A stretch of DNA of 21,429 bases from Anaerolineae bacterium (GTDB lineage: Bacteria; Chloroflexota; Anaerolineae; Promineifilales; Promineifilaceae). The stretch spans positions 1 through 21,429 of the forward strand of contig JANQGC010000121.1 of assembly GCA_028277515.1 (NCBI GenBank). Direction: 5' to 3'. How positions within the stretch are numbered: the stretch's first letter is position 1; each line of letters opens with the position of its first letter. The notes beneath the pieces are model-generated. The model was given only the letters and a program-made list of their open reading frames with translations. It had not been told where the DNA came from and did not search any database. The translations under genes and the position numbers were made by a program. Positions 14,733 to 21,000 of the stretch are shown piece by piece.

Positions 14733-14978
14733 GTCATTCTGAGAAACACCACATTGCAGGCTTTGTTCTATGAGGAAAGAAACACCAGTTTGTCATCCTG
14801 AACGCAGTGAAGGATCTTGCACTTCCTAACGGTGAAAGATTCCTCGCTTCGCGTCGGAATGACAATTTGAGACCAGTTTGTTTCTTAGCAGGCGATAGCC
14901 GAAGAATCTTTTTTGCATTTATATGGTTCATATTCACGTTTTAGCATGATTCTTCGCTCGTTCCTCACTCAGAATGAC
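14733..14978. repeat. Nested inverted-repeat element of the GTCATTCTGAG type
   Basis: Outer arms GTCATTCTGAG (14733-14743) and CTCAGAATGAC (14968-14978) are exact inverts. Inside, GTCATCCTGAACGCAGTGAA plus GGATC (14792-14815) pairs imperfectly with GATTCC...GGAATGAC (14838-14863), and GAAGAATC (14900-14907) faces GATTCTTC (14948-14955). ACCAGTTTGT recurs between them. Repeats of this 'TCATTCTGA..GAAG.GAAGAATCT' style are scattered through many environmental bacterial genomes; their origin as miniature mobile elements is an inference. Nothing here looks coding. Confidence 0.75.
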
Positions 14979-15185
14979 TAACTGATGGGTAGCTAAATCT
15001 CCCATAAAAGATTTTAATCGAATAGACAGGATTACAAAAGTAATATCCACCATTAAAAAAGGTGACAACTGTATAGTACTTTGCGGGTCAATCCTCTCTA
15101 TCATAGTAAAAAAAGTGGCGTCATCCAACCTTTCCAACCATATACCGGCGTGTGTATAACGCTGCATGATCGAAGCGTTGGGAAA
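14979..15185. other. Gene-free AT-rich stretch between the repeat element and the sRNA locus
   Basis: No frame with family resemblance, no tRNA and no paired promoter boxes with good spacing were found. A 77-codon minus-strand frame reaching 15167 is considered chance. Together with the neighbouring repeat and sRNA candidate it makes up the 742-base gap between the mutase and response-regulator genes. Confidence 0.5.
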
Positions 15186-15205
15186 AGTGTAAAGTAATTT
15201 ACACT
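15186..15205. promoter_or_regulatory. Palindromic operator-like site upstream of the candidate small RNA
   Basis: AGTGTAAA and TTTACACT are exact 8-base arms around GTAA. The site ends 18 bases before the -35 box at 15224, a usual position for an activator or repressor. It resembles TGTNA-type sites, but the spacing does not match GlnR/TnrA; the regulator is unknown. Confidence 0.5.
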
Positions 15206-15223
15206 ATTTTAATGATAAAAAAC

Positions 15224-15252
15224 TTGCTTTTTCGATTTCAGTAAGGTATCAT
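15224..15252 (+). promoter_or_regulatory. Promoter of the candidate small RNA
   Basis: TTGCTT (15224-15229) and TATCAT (15247-15252) are 17 bases apart. Transcription would start near 15258 and meet a strong terminator at 15330-15359 before any gene starts. Confidence 0.62.
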
Positions 15253-15257
15253 AATAT

Positions 15258-15359
15258 TGTTGATTGATTGGTCAATAACCAAAATGACTGACAATTAATT
15301 CCTCTTTCCTCCTTTTTCTCCTCTTCCCGAAAAAGGCCCCGCAGTCGCGGGGCTTTTTT
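15258..15359 (+). ncRNA. Candidate C/U-rich small RNA of about 100 nt
   Basis: Between a 17-spaced promoter and an intrinsic terminator lies a short transcript with three parts. There is a 5' hairpin (TTGGT-CAATA-ACCAA, about 15269-15283), an unpaired pyrimidine tract (15301-15328, with CCTCTTTCCTCCTTTTTCTC), and the terminator hairpin. CCUCC-like stretches in an open region are what trans-acting sRNAs of the RsaE type use to pair with ribosome binding sites; that role here is inference. It could instead be a short attenuated leader of the response-regulator gene that starts at 15387. Confidence 0.48.
15330..15359 (+). terminator. Strong intrinsic terminator before the response regulator gene
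   Basis: GCCCCGC and GCGGGGC form a 7-base-pair GC stem around AGTC, flanked by AAAAA on the 5' side and six T on the 3' side, so it can act on both strands. It ends only 28 bases before the response-regulator ATG. Confidence 0.92.
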
Positions 15360-15372
15360 CAATTGGGAGCGT

Positions 15373-15378
15373 TATAAT
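15373..15378 (+). promoter_or_regulatory. Perfect -10 box TATAAT eight bases before the response regulator start
   Basis: TATAAT ends 8 bases before the ATG at 15387, with no ribosome binding site between, so the transcript would start at about the ATG (leaderless). The -35 region falls in the terminator T-run and is poor, which suggests help from an activator, perhaps the response regulator itself. Confidence 0.6.
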
Positions 15379-15386
15379 CAACAATT

Positions 15387-16082
15387 ATGAACAAACAAAA
15401 AATTTTGGTGGCTGATGACGAGGTTAATATCCGTGAGCTAGCCCAATTATATTTGCGCAAAGAAGGCTATGAAGTTGTCATGGCCGAGAATGGGCAAGAG
15501 GCGCTGGATAAAATCGACGCAACCAATCCCGATCTGCTTGTTCTGGATCTGATGATGCCGGAAGTGGATGGCTGGGAAGTTTGCCGCCGGGTTCGCGCTC
15601 AAGGCAGCCTGCCAATTGTGATGTTGACAGCCCGAAAGGCTGATATTGACAAGATAGTCGGATTAGAAATGGGAGCGGATGATTACCTGGTTAAACCCTT
15701 TAATCCGAGGGAACTTGTAGCGAGGGTTCGGGCTGTGCTTCGCCGCAGTGCTGAGAATGGGTTTGGCGGTCAGGGCAATGTCTTGACCTTAGGCGATGTG
15801 CGGATTGATCCTGGCGGGCGAGAGGTCACCGTTTCCGGAAAACGCATTTCCTTGCGGGCTAGGGAGTTTGATCTGTTTTATACGCTGGCCAATCATTTGA
15901 ATTTTGTCTTGTCCCGCGAACAACTACTGGATCTTGTCTGGGGTTACGAGTTTTTAGGCAAAACACGGACCGTGGATGTACATATCGCTAATTTAAGGGA
16001 CCGGTTGGCTGGGAGCGATGTGCAAATTGAAACTGTCTGGGGGGTTGGGTACAAATTGGTTGTGGTCAAGAAAAATGTTTGA
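15387..16082 (+). CDS. OmpR/PhoB-family two-component response regulator
   Basis: 231 residues. The receiver domain (1-118) has acidic D10/D11, phospho-acceptor D54 in LVLDLMMPEVDGWEV, T81 in VMLTARKADIDK and K103 in DDYLVKPFNPREL. A winged-helix DNA-binding domain (about 130-229) shows REVTVSGKRISLRAREFDLFYTLA and GKTRTVDVHIANLRDRL, followed by VWGVGYKLV. It is paired with the downstream kinase, whose start overlaps its last codons by 8 bases, so the two are translationally coupled. The signal and target genes cannot be read from the sequence. Confidence 0.96.
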   Translation: MNKQKILVADDEVNIRELAQLYLRKEGYEVVMAENGQEALDKIDATNPDLLVLDLMMPEVDGWEVCRRVRAQGSLPIVMLTARKADIDKIVGLEMGADDYLVKPFNPRELVARVRAVLRRSAENGFGGQGNVLTLGDVRIDPGGREVTVSGKRISLRAREFDLFYTLANHLNFVLSREQLLDLVWGYEFLGKTRTVDVHIANLRDRLAGSDVQIETVWGVGYKLVVVKKNV

Positions 16083-17511
16083 TAGCCTGCGCGGGCGTTT
16101 GTTAAGTTCTTATATTCTCATTATCCTGGTGGCCTTGATTGTGGTCGCTGTGGCATTGTTTGGTTTTGCTTCGTTGACGGCCGTTCGCGATTTACCTGCG
16201 CTGCAACGCCTGGCCGCGATCAGTTTAACCAATATCTATGAATTGAGGCGTTTGCAGGAATCGGGCGCTGACCCGGGGACGTTTGAACGATTCTTGTCGC
16301 AAACCGCGCAGGATCACAATGTGCGTATATTGGTCGCCAACAGCGCCACGCGGCAGGTTATTTATGATAGTGGGCAGGAGAACAGTTGGGTCGGTGTGTT
16401 TATTGATGATGTCAACAAACCGAGGCGGCTTTCTTTCGATGTTGAGCGCAATACGGTTTACGGCCGTTTTCGCCACCCAAATGGATCGCTGTGGCTGGTC
16501 TATTCGCAACCATTACAATTTTTCAACCGCGCGCTGATTTTTTATGCTCAGCGCGAACCGACCGCCGTTGAGTTTTTCCGTGATTTTTTCCTGGAGCCTC
16601 TCTTATGGGCCGGTCTGGCCGCTTTTTTGTTGTCTATTTTATTGGCAGCCTGGATCGCCCGGTCGGTTGCTAAACCATTGCAGCACCTGGCAACGGCCGC
16701 CGAGAGCGTGGCTCATGGTGATTATGGTCAGAGATTGCCTTTGGAAGGACCATTGGAAGTTAAACGGGTGGCCGCCAGTTTTAACAGCATGGGCGAACAG
16801 GTTCAGGCCGGCCGGCAGTCGCAGCATGATTTCGTGACCAATGTTTCCCACGACCTGCGTACCCCGATCACTTCTATCAGTGGTTGGAGCCAGGCGTTGT
16901 TAGATGGGACGGCCGTCACCCATGAGGAACGACACCAGGCGGCCGGTGTCATCCATGATGAAGCTGAGCGTATGCAGCGGTTGGTGGATGAACTACTCGA
17001 TCTGGCTCAAATCGAATCCGGCCAGCTCGAACTCGCTTTACAAGCAGTTGATCTGACTTTGCTGGTCAATAATATATATCAAGCCTTATCACCACGCGCG
17101 GAAGCTCTTGGCTTGGTGATGAACTTGGAAACTGAACCCGTTCCCCAGGTGAACGGGGATGCGGATCGTCTGACCCAGGCTATTTCTAATATTGTCGAAA
17201 ACGCACTCATCTACACGCGGCATGGTGGGCAGGTTTGTCTTGTCGTGCAGCCGGGATTGAACAACCTGGTGCTTATTGCTATTGAAGATGATGGGCCGGG
17301 CATTCCGTTGGCTGAACAGGAGCGCATATTTGAGCGATTTTATCGCTTAGATAAATCCCGGGTGCGCGATGAGCGGAGCAGAGGATCCGGGTTGGGCCTG
17401 GCTATCGCTAAAGAATTGGTAGAAGCGCACCGGGGGTGGATTGAACTTCAGAGCGCAGAAGGACGTGGTAGCAAATTTTTAATTTACTTGCCGGTTGCTT
17501 CAGGACATTGA
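16075..17511 (+). CDS. Sensor histidine kinase (HAMP, HisKA, HATPase_c)
   Basis: 478 residues from the ATG at 16075; the frame extends 19 codons further up into the regulator gene but does not begin with a plausible membrane signal there. TM1 is about 11-33, an extracytoplasmic sensor about 34-175 with no recognised domain, TM2 about 176-196, HAMP about 196-248. HisKA has FVTNVSHDLRTPITSISGW (H259). The ATPase domain has ADRLTQAISNIVENALIYT (N box), IEDDGPGIPLAEQERIFERF (G1/F box) and GSGLGLAIAKELVEAHRG (G2). It partners the OmpR-type regulator just upstream. The sensor part contains no cysteine or obvious metal motif, so the stimulus is unknown. Confidence 0.95.
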   Translation: MFDSLRGRLLSSYILIILVALIVVAVALFGFASLTAVRDLPALQRLAAISLTNIYELRRLQESGADPGTFERFLSQTAQDHNVRILVANSATRQVIYDSGQENSWVGVFIDDVNKPRRLSFDVERNTVYGRFRHPNGSLWLVYSQPLQFFNRALIFYAQREPTAVEFFRDFFLEPLLWAGLAAFLLSILLAAWIARSVAKPLQHLATAAESVAHGDYGQRLPLEGPLEVKRVAASFNSMGEQVQAGRQSQHDFVTNVSHDLRTPITSISGWSQALLDGTAVTHEERHQAAGVIHDEAERMQRLVDELLDLAQIESGQLELALQAVDLTLLVNNIYQALSPRAEALGLVMNLETEPVPQVNGDADRLTQAISNIVENALIYTRHGGQVCLVVQPGLNNLVLIAIEDDGPGIPLAEQERIFERFYRLDKSRVRDERSRGSGLGLAIAKELVEAHRGWIELQSAEGRGSKFLIYLPVASGH

Positions 17512-17548
17512 AATGCTTGAGTCATTCAAAAATTATTTTTTTATATAC

Positions 17549-17604
17549 GTGACAGCCACTTTATTGATGACTTAGGGGATTTGCAGAATTCAAGTGACTG
17601 TCAC
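17549..17604. promoter_or_regulatory. Inverted repeat with GTGACAG/CTGTCAC ends before the dihydropyrimidinase gene
   Basis: GTGACAGCCACTT (17549-17561) and AAGTGACTGTCAC (17592-17604) pair over 13 positions with one mismatch, around a 30-base loop, 43 bases before the ATG at 17648. There is no T-run after either arm, so a regulatory dyad is more likely than a terminator. Its ends share the GTGACA half-site with the palindrome at 12122-12135. Confidence 0.5.
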
Positions 17605-17647
17605 ATCTTAAGGAATTTCGTGTGCAATCGAATTAAAGGAGCGCAAA

Positions 17648-19009
17648 ATGATTTTTGATATGGTGATCAAGAAGGGTACGGTGGTGACGGCCGAGACGAG
17701 TTACCAGGCTGATGTTGGGATAACCGGGGAGACTATCACCGCCATCGGCGATGATTTAACCGCAGAAAATGAGATTGATGCCCAGGGTAAACTGGTCATT
17801 CCGGGAGCGGTCGATATTCACGTTCATATGCAAATGCCCATTGGTGATTTCATCTCCTCAGACGACTTTTTCACCGGCACGCGCGCGGCCGCTTTTGGGG
17901 GGACCACAACGATTATTGATTTTGTAGAACCGGAAGAGGATGAATCCTTGCTGGCGGCGCTGGCCAAACGCCGGGCAGAAGCCGATCCCAAGGTCGTCAT
18001 TGACTATGGTCTGCATATGACCCTCGGTCCGGCGGAGATAAGCAAACTAGATGAAGTGCCTGCTGTCTATGCAGCGGGCTGCGGCAGCTTCAAGCTGTAT
18101 ATGGCCTACGGGTTTCGACTTGATGATGGCCAGCTCTGGCAAGCGTTGGAAGCGGTGGCCGGTGTGAATGGCTTACCAGTGGTTCATGCTGAAAATTGGG
18201 ATGTGATCTGCACGTTGATCGAACGCAATTTAGCCAAAGGGAATATCTCTCCCCATTGGCATCCACGCAGCCGGCCGGCTCAGTTTGAAGGAGAGGCCGT
18301 GCACAGGTTAATCGAATTGGCTCAATTTGCGGGAACCCGGGCACACGTTTTCCATGTCTCTTGCGCCGAAGCGGCTCAAGCGATTGCCGCGGCTCAGCAG
18401 CGAGGGCGGCCGGTGACCGGGGAAACCTGTCCGCAGTATTTGCTGCTGACCCAGGATGTGTATGATGCGCCTAGTATTAAGGGTACCTGGTCTGTTTGCT
18501 CCCCGCCAATTCGGGATAAGCGAGCACAGGATGCGCTTTGGAAGGCGTTAGCGGATGGTGTCTTAGAGGTGGTGACAACGGATCATTGCCCGTTCATCAG
18601 CGCCGATAAGGCGACGGGATTAGGTGATTTTAGCAAAATTCCGGGGGGCGTGCCTTCGGTGGAAAGCCGGTTGGCGGCCGTTTACTCCTGCGGCGTTAAA
18701 CAGGGACGGATTACACTGAACCAATGGGTAGATAGCTGTTGTACGAAACCGGCCGAGCTATCAGGTCTGTCACGAAAAGGGAAAATTGTGCCTGGTTATG
18801 ACGCCGATATTGTCATTTTTGATCCCGACAAACATCTTGTCCTTTCCACGGACACACTGCATGAAAATGTGGATTGGACGCCTTATGATGGGATTGAAAT
18901 TGAGGGCTGGCCGGTGACGACGATCAGCCGGGGAAAGATTGTCGCCAATGAGGGACAGTTTTTAGGTGACAGGGGACGCGGCCGATTTGTAAGACGTCGA
19001 TTCGATTGA
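17648..19009 (+). CDS. hydA: Dihydropyrimidinase / D-hydantoinase
   Basis: A cyclic-amide hydrolase that opens dihydrouracil, dihydrothymine or hydantoins in reductive pyrimidine breakdown. 453 residues, normal length. The binuclear metal site is complete: GAVDIHVHMQMP (H58, H60), carboxylated lysine K149 in GSFKLYMAYG, H180 in VVHAENWD, H236 in HVFHVSCAEAA, and D312 in VTTDHCPF. The C-terminal KIVPGYDADIVIFDP is typical of the amidohydrolase superfamily. AGGAG lies 7 bases before the ATG. No dihydropyrimidine dehydrogenase or beta-ureidopropionase gene is next to it, so the natural substrate (pyrimidine or another cyclic imide) stays open; allantoinase is less likely from the GSFKLYMAYG context. 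Confidence 0.93.
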   Translation: MIFDMVIKKGTVVTAETSYQADVGITGETITAIGDDLTAENEIDAQGKLVIPGAVDIHVHMQMPIGDFISSDDFFTGTRAAAFGGTTTIIDFVEPEEDESLLAALAKRRAEADPKVVIDYGLHMTLGPAEISKLDEVPAVYAAGCGSFKLYMAYGFRLDDGQLWQALEAVAGVNGLPVVHAENWDVICTLIERNLAKGNISPHWHPRSRPAQFEGEAVHRLIELAQFAGTRAHVFHVSCAEAAQAIAAAQQRGRPVTGETCPQYLLLTQDVYDAPSIKGTWSVCSPPIRDKRAQDALWKALADGVLEVVTTDHCPFISADKATGLGDFSKIPGGVPSVESRLAAVYSCGVKQGRITLNQWVDSCCTKPAELSGLSRKGKIVPGYDADIVIFDPDKHLVLSTDTLHENVDWTPYDGIEIEGWPVTTISRGKIVANEGQFLGDRGRGRFVRRRFD

Positions 19010-19185
19010 AAGGATTATTTTCCATTTCTTTAGTAATCATCCTCGTCTCTTAAATTGCCACAAGTAACACACTTTTTCATTTAAATTAACCATGCTGTAT
19101 TTAAATTAGGCTCTCAAGGTGCAACATAGGGTACTGTATTAAAAGTCATCGCCGGATTTATAAAACCAATACCCTATATATAGGG
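19010..19185. other. Short gene-free AT-rich stretch with a 14-base palindrome
   Basis: No frame or promoter pair is supported here. CCCTATATATAGGG (19172-19185) is a perfect 14-base palindrome just beyond the tRNA-Lys terminator; its role is unknown. Confidence 0.4.
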
Positions 19186-19213
19186 AAAAGGCCACCGATT
19201 TTACTCGGTGACC
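19186..19213 (-). terminator. Intrinsic terminator after tRNA-Lys
   Basis: On the minus strand GGTCACCGA pairs with TCGGTGGCC (9 base pairs, one G-T) around a 6-base loop, followed by four T, 14 bases after the tRNA 3' end. Confidence 0.85.
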
Positions 19214-19226
19214 TTCTATATGGGTA

Positions 19227-19299
19227 TGGGCCATGAGAGATTCGAACTCCCGACCAATTGATTAAAAGTCAACTGCTCTGCCAGCTGAGCTAATGGCCC
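19227..19299 (-). tRNA. tRNA-Lys (anticodon TTT)
   Basis: A full cloverleaf on the minus strand. The acceptor is GGGCCAT/ATGGCCC, the D arm is AGCTCAGCTGGCAGAGCA, the anticodon loop is CTTTTAA with anticodon TTT, and the T arm is CGGGAGTTCGAATCTCTC. The discriminator is A, and the CCA end is not encoded. Confidence 0.97.
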
Positions 19300-19310
19300 G
19301 ATTTGCTGAA

Positions 19311-19338
19311 ATTATAACATGGGCCGGGGCGGATGCAA
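19311..19338 (-). promoter_or_regulatory. tRNA-Lys promoter
   Basis: On the minus strand TTGCAT (19333-19338) and a perfect TATAAT (19311-19316) are 16 bases apart, with the tRNA starting 11 bases after the -10. Confidence 0.8.
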
Positions 19339-19436
19339 CAGGGAAGCTAAGAGAGCAATTAGGAAATCCGCCTACTTGATGTAAGGATGCCTGTATTTAC
19401 GTATTCTAAACCAAAGTGAAATTCCCGTGATGTGGT

Positions 19437-19465
19437 TTGCACCGCATTTTGGGGTCCACTATAAT
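19437..19465 (+). promoter_or_regulatory. Promoter upstream of lepB (and possibly rpiB-deoC)
   Basis: TTGCAC (19437-19442) and a perfect TATAAT (19460-19465) are 17 bases apart. The start would be near 19472, giving a leader of about 70 bases before the lepB ATG. No other promoter is obvious before rpiB, so it may also serve the genes downstream. Confidence 0.8.
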
Positions 19466-19540
19466 TTGAATCGAATATCCAGAAAATTGCTTCCGAATTT
19501 AGCTGCATTTTTCTGAATTCAACGACAGGTGAAGCAGCAT

Positions 19541-20155
19541 ATGGCTCAGGCCGAAGACGTAAATGTGCCGGAACAAAAATCCGATCAGCTAGGCGAACAA
19601 GCGCAACCCCCGCCCTATCGCCAGCCCACTGAACTGGTGGTGCGGGAGATCATTGAGACATTGTTGCTGACCTTTTTTATTTTTTGGTTAGTACACAGCC
19701 TGGTCGGCCGCTACCGTATTGACGGCAGCAGTATGAGCCCAACCTTACTCGATGGGGAGTATCTGATCATCAACAATGTCACTTATTTGATGGACGATCC
19801 CCAAAAGGGAGATATTGTCGTCTTTCGCCACCCCCGCAATGAACTTAATCTCATCAAAAGGGTTGTCGGTGTACCCGGTGATCATATTGAAATAAACGAT
19901 GGCCTTGTTAAAGTGAACGGTCAAGTTCAAAATGAACCGTATGTTGCCGATTCGCCGAACTACGATGGAAGCTGGGATGTTCCTGAGGGAGAATATTTTG
20001 TTCTAGGGGACAATCGCAACAATTCCAGCGACTCCCATTCCTGGGGCTTTCTGCCGGAGGAGAATCTGCTCGGAAAGGCGATGTTTGTTTACTGGCCTCC
20101 CAGTGATTGGGGACAGGTTGAGCATTATGCCCAGGGTGTTCAGGCTGCAAATTAA
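19541..20155 (+). CDS. lepB: Signal peptidase I
   Basis: A membrane serine protease that removes signal peptides from exported proteins. 204 residues. A cytoplasmic N-terminus of about 33 residues, rich in Q and P, precedes one membrane segment (IIETLLLTFFIFWLVHSLVG, about 37-56). The Ser-Lys dyad is visible: S64 in GSSMSPTLLDGE and K106 in LIKRVVGVPGDHI. GDNRNNSSDSHSWGFLP is box E. The ATG at 19541 is preferred because AGGTGA lies 8 bases before it; an in-frame GTG at 19529 has no ribosome binding site. It is the first gene after a strong promoter, with the RpiB gene 46 bases downstream on the same strand. Confidence 0.95.
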   Translation: MAQAEDVNVPEQKSDQLGEQAQPPPYRQPTELVVREIIETLLLTFFIFWLVHSLVGRYRIDGSSMSPTLLDGEYLIINNVTYLMDDPQKGDIVVFRHPRNELNLIKRVVGVPGDHIEINDGLVKVNGQVQNEPYVADSPNYDGSWDVPEGEYFVLGDNRNNSSDSHSWGFLPEENLLGKAMFVYWPPSDWGQVEHYAQGVQAAN

Positions 20156-20201
20156 TTAAACATGGGCGATTAAAAAGCCGAAATACCAAAGGCATCCCAG
20201 A

Positions 20202-20954
20202 ATGAGTTATGACCCAACTGAAATAGAAGGTCTGGTACGGAAGATCGTTACTCGCACGCTGGGAAAATCCTCACAAATTGTCAATGATGATATAGAGCAG
20301 CGGCCGCTTATTGATGAAGAAATTGTTCGCCGCATGCCCCCCGGATCACAACAAATAATTTCTAAAAACAGCATATTGACGCCATTAGCTCGCCAGGTAG
20401 CCTTGGAACGGCAGATCCGTTTTGAATATGATTCTACGGAAGATTTAGGAGAAAGTCGGCAATCTTTCATTATTGAGCCAACGAGCCATACTCCTCAGCA
20501 TACCATTGCGATCGGAGCCGATCATGGTGGTTATGCTTTGAAAGAACAGCTTAAGGATGTTTTGGCGGCTGAGAATGCGGCATTTATAGTGGTAGATTGC
20601 GGCACCCATTCCATAGATTCGGTTGATTATCCCGATTACGCTTTCGCCGTTGCCCGCATGGTCGGCAGCGGACAGGCATGGCGCGGGATCATCATTGACG
20701 GCGCGGGTATCGGAAGCTGCATGGCCGCTAACAAAGTTCCTGGCGTTCGCGCGGCGATGTGTTACGATCAAGCGACGGCCGTTAACAGCCGGGAGCATAA
20801 CAACGCCAACGTATTAACCCTCGGAGCCGGGTTAATCGGACCCAATTTAGCCCGGCAAATTGTGCAAACCTGGTTGCAAACGGACTTTGCCGGTGGCCGG
20901 CATGCCCGCCGGGTTGATAAGATCGACCAGATCGGGCAAAGGTTTAGCAAATAA
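20202..20954 (+). CDS. RpiB/LacAB-family sugar-phosphate isomerase with microcompartment-type N-terminal extension
   Basis: 250 residues, about 100 more than plain RpiB (near 150). Residues 5-21 (PTEIEGLVRKIVTRTLG) form a predicted amphipathic helix of the kind seen in encapsulation peptides of microcompartment enzymes. Residues 36-77 contain LIDEEIVRR and SILTPLARQVALERQIRFEY, a segment reminiscent of the N-terminus of EutT/EutQ-type microcompartment proteins. The RpiB domain begins near 100: TIAIGADHGGYALKEQL, DSVDYPDYA, AANKVPGVRAA and NSREHNNANVLTLGAG. The usual catalytic Cys position (ICGTG in E. coli RpiB) reads IDGAG here (D166), so the substrate or mechanism may differ from ribose-5-phosphate isomerisation. 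AAAGG precedes the ATG by 9 bases. It is followed by deoC. Confidence 0.88.
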   Translation: MSYDPTEIEGLVRKIVTRTLGKSSQIVNDDIEQRPLIDEEIVRRMPPGSQQIISKNSILTPLARQVALERQIRFEYDSTEDLGESRQSFIIEPTSHTPQHTIAIGADHGGYALKEQLKDVLAAENAAFIVVDCGTHSIDSVDYPDYAFAVARMVGSGQAWRGIIIDGAGIGSCMAANKVPGVRAAMCYDQATAVNSREHNNANVLTLGAGLIGPNLARQIVQTWLQTDFAGGRHARRVDKIDQIGQRFSK

Positions 20955-20959
20955 AGAAC

Positions 20960-20989
20960 ACCTCTCAGGTCGTTAAAGATTTCAGAGGT
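20960..20989 (+). promoter_or_regulatory. Hairpin that can cover the deoC ribosome binding site
   Basis: ACCTCT (20960-20965) is the exact complement of AGAGGT (20984-20989), the only Shine-Dalgarno-like sequence before the deoC ATG at 21001. The pairing would hide it. Ribosomes ending rpiB at 20954 could open it, which would couple translation of the two genes; this is inference. Confidence 0.4.
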
Positions 20990-21000
20990 ATTGAATCGGA

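Noticed and set aside
14934..15167. 77-codon minus-strand frame in the long gap before the response regulator
   Set aside because: It has no ribosome binding site or recognisable motif and partly reads through the GTCATTCTGAG repeat element.
17648..19009. Dihydropyrimidinase as part of a microcompartment locus with rpiB-deoC
   Set aside because: It has no N-terminal extension, is separated by tRNA-Lys on the other strand and by lepB with its own promoter, and has no known role in sugar-phosphate microcompartments.
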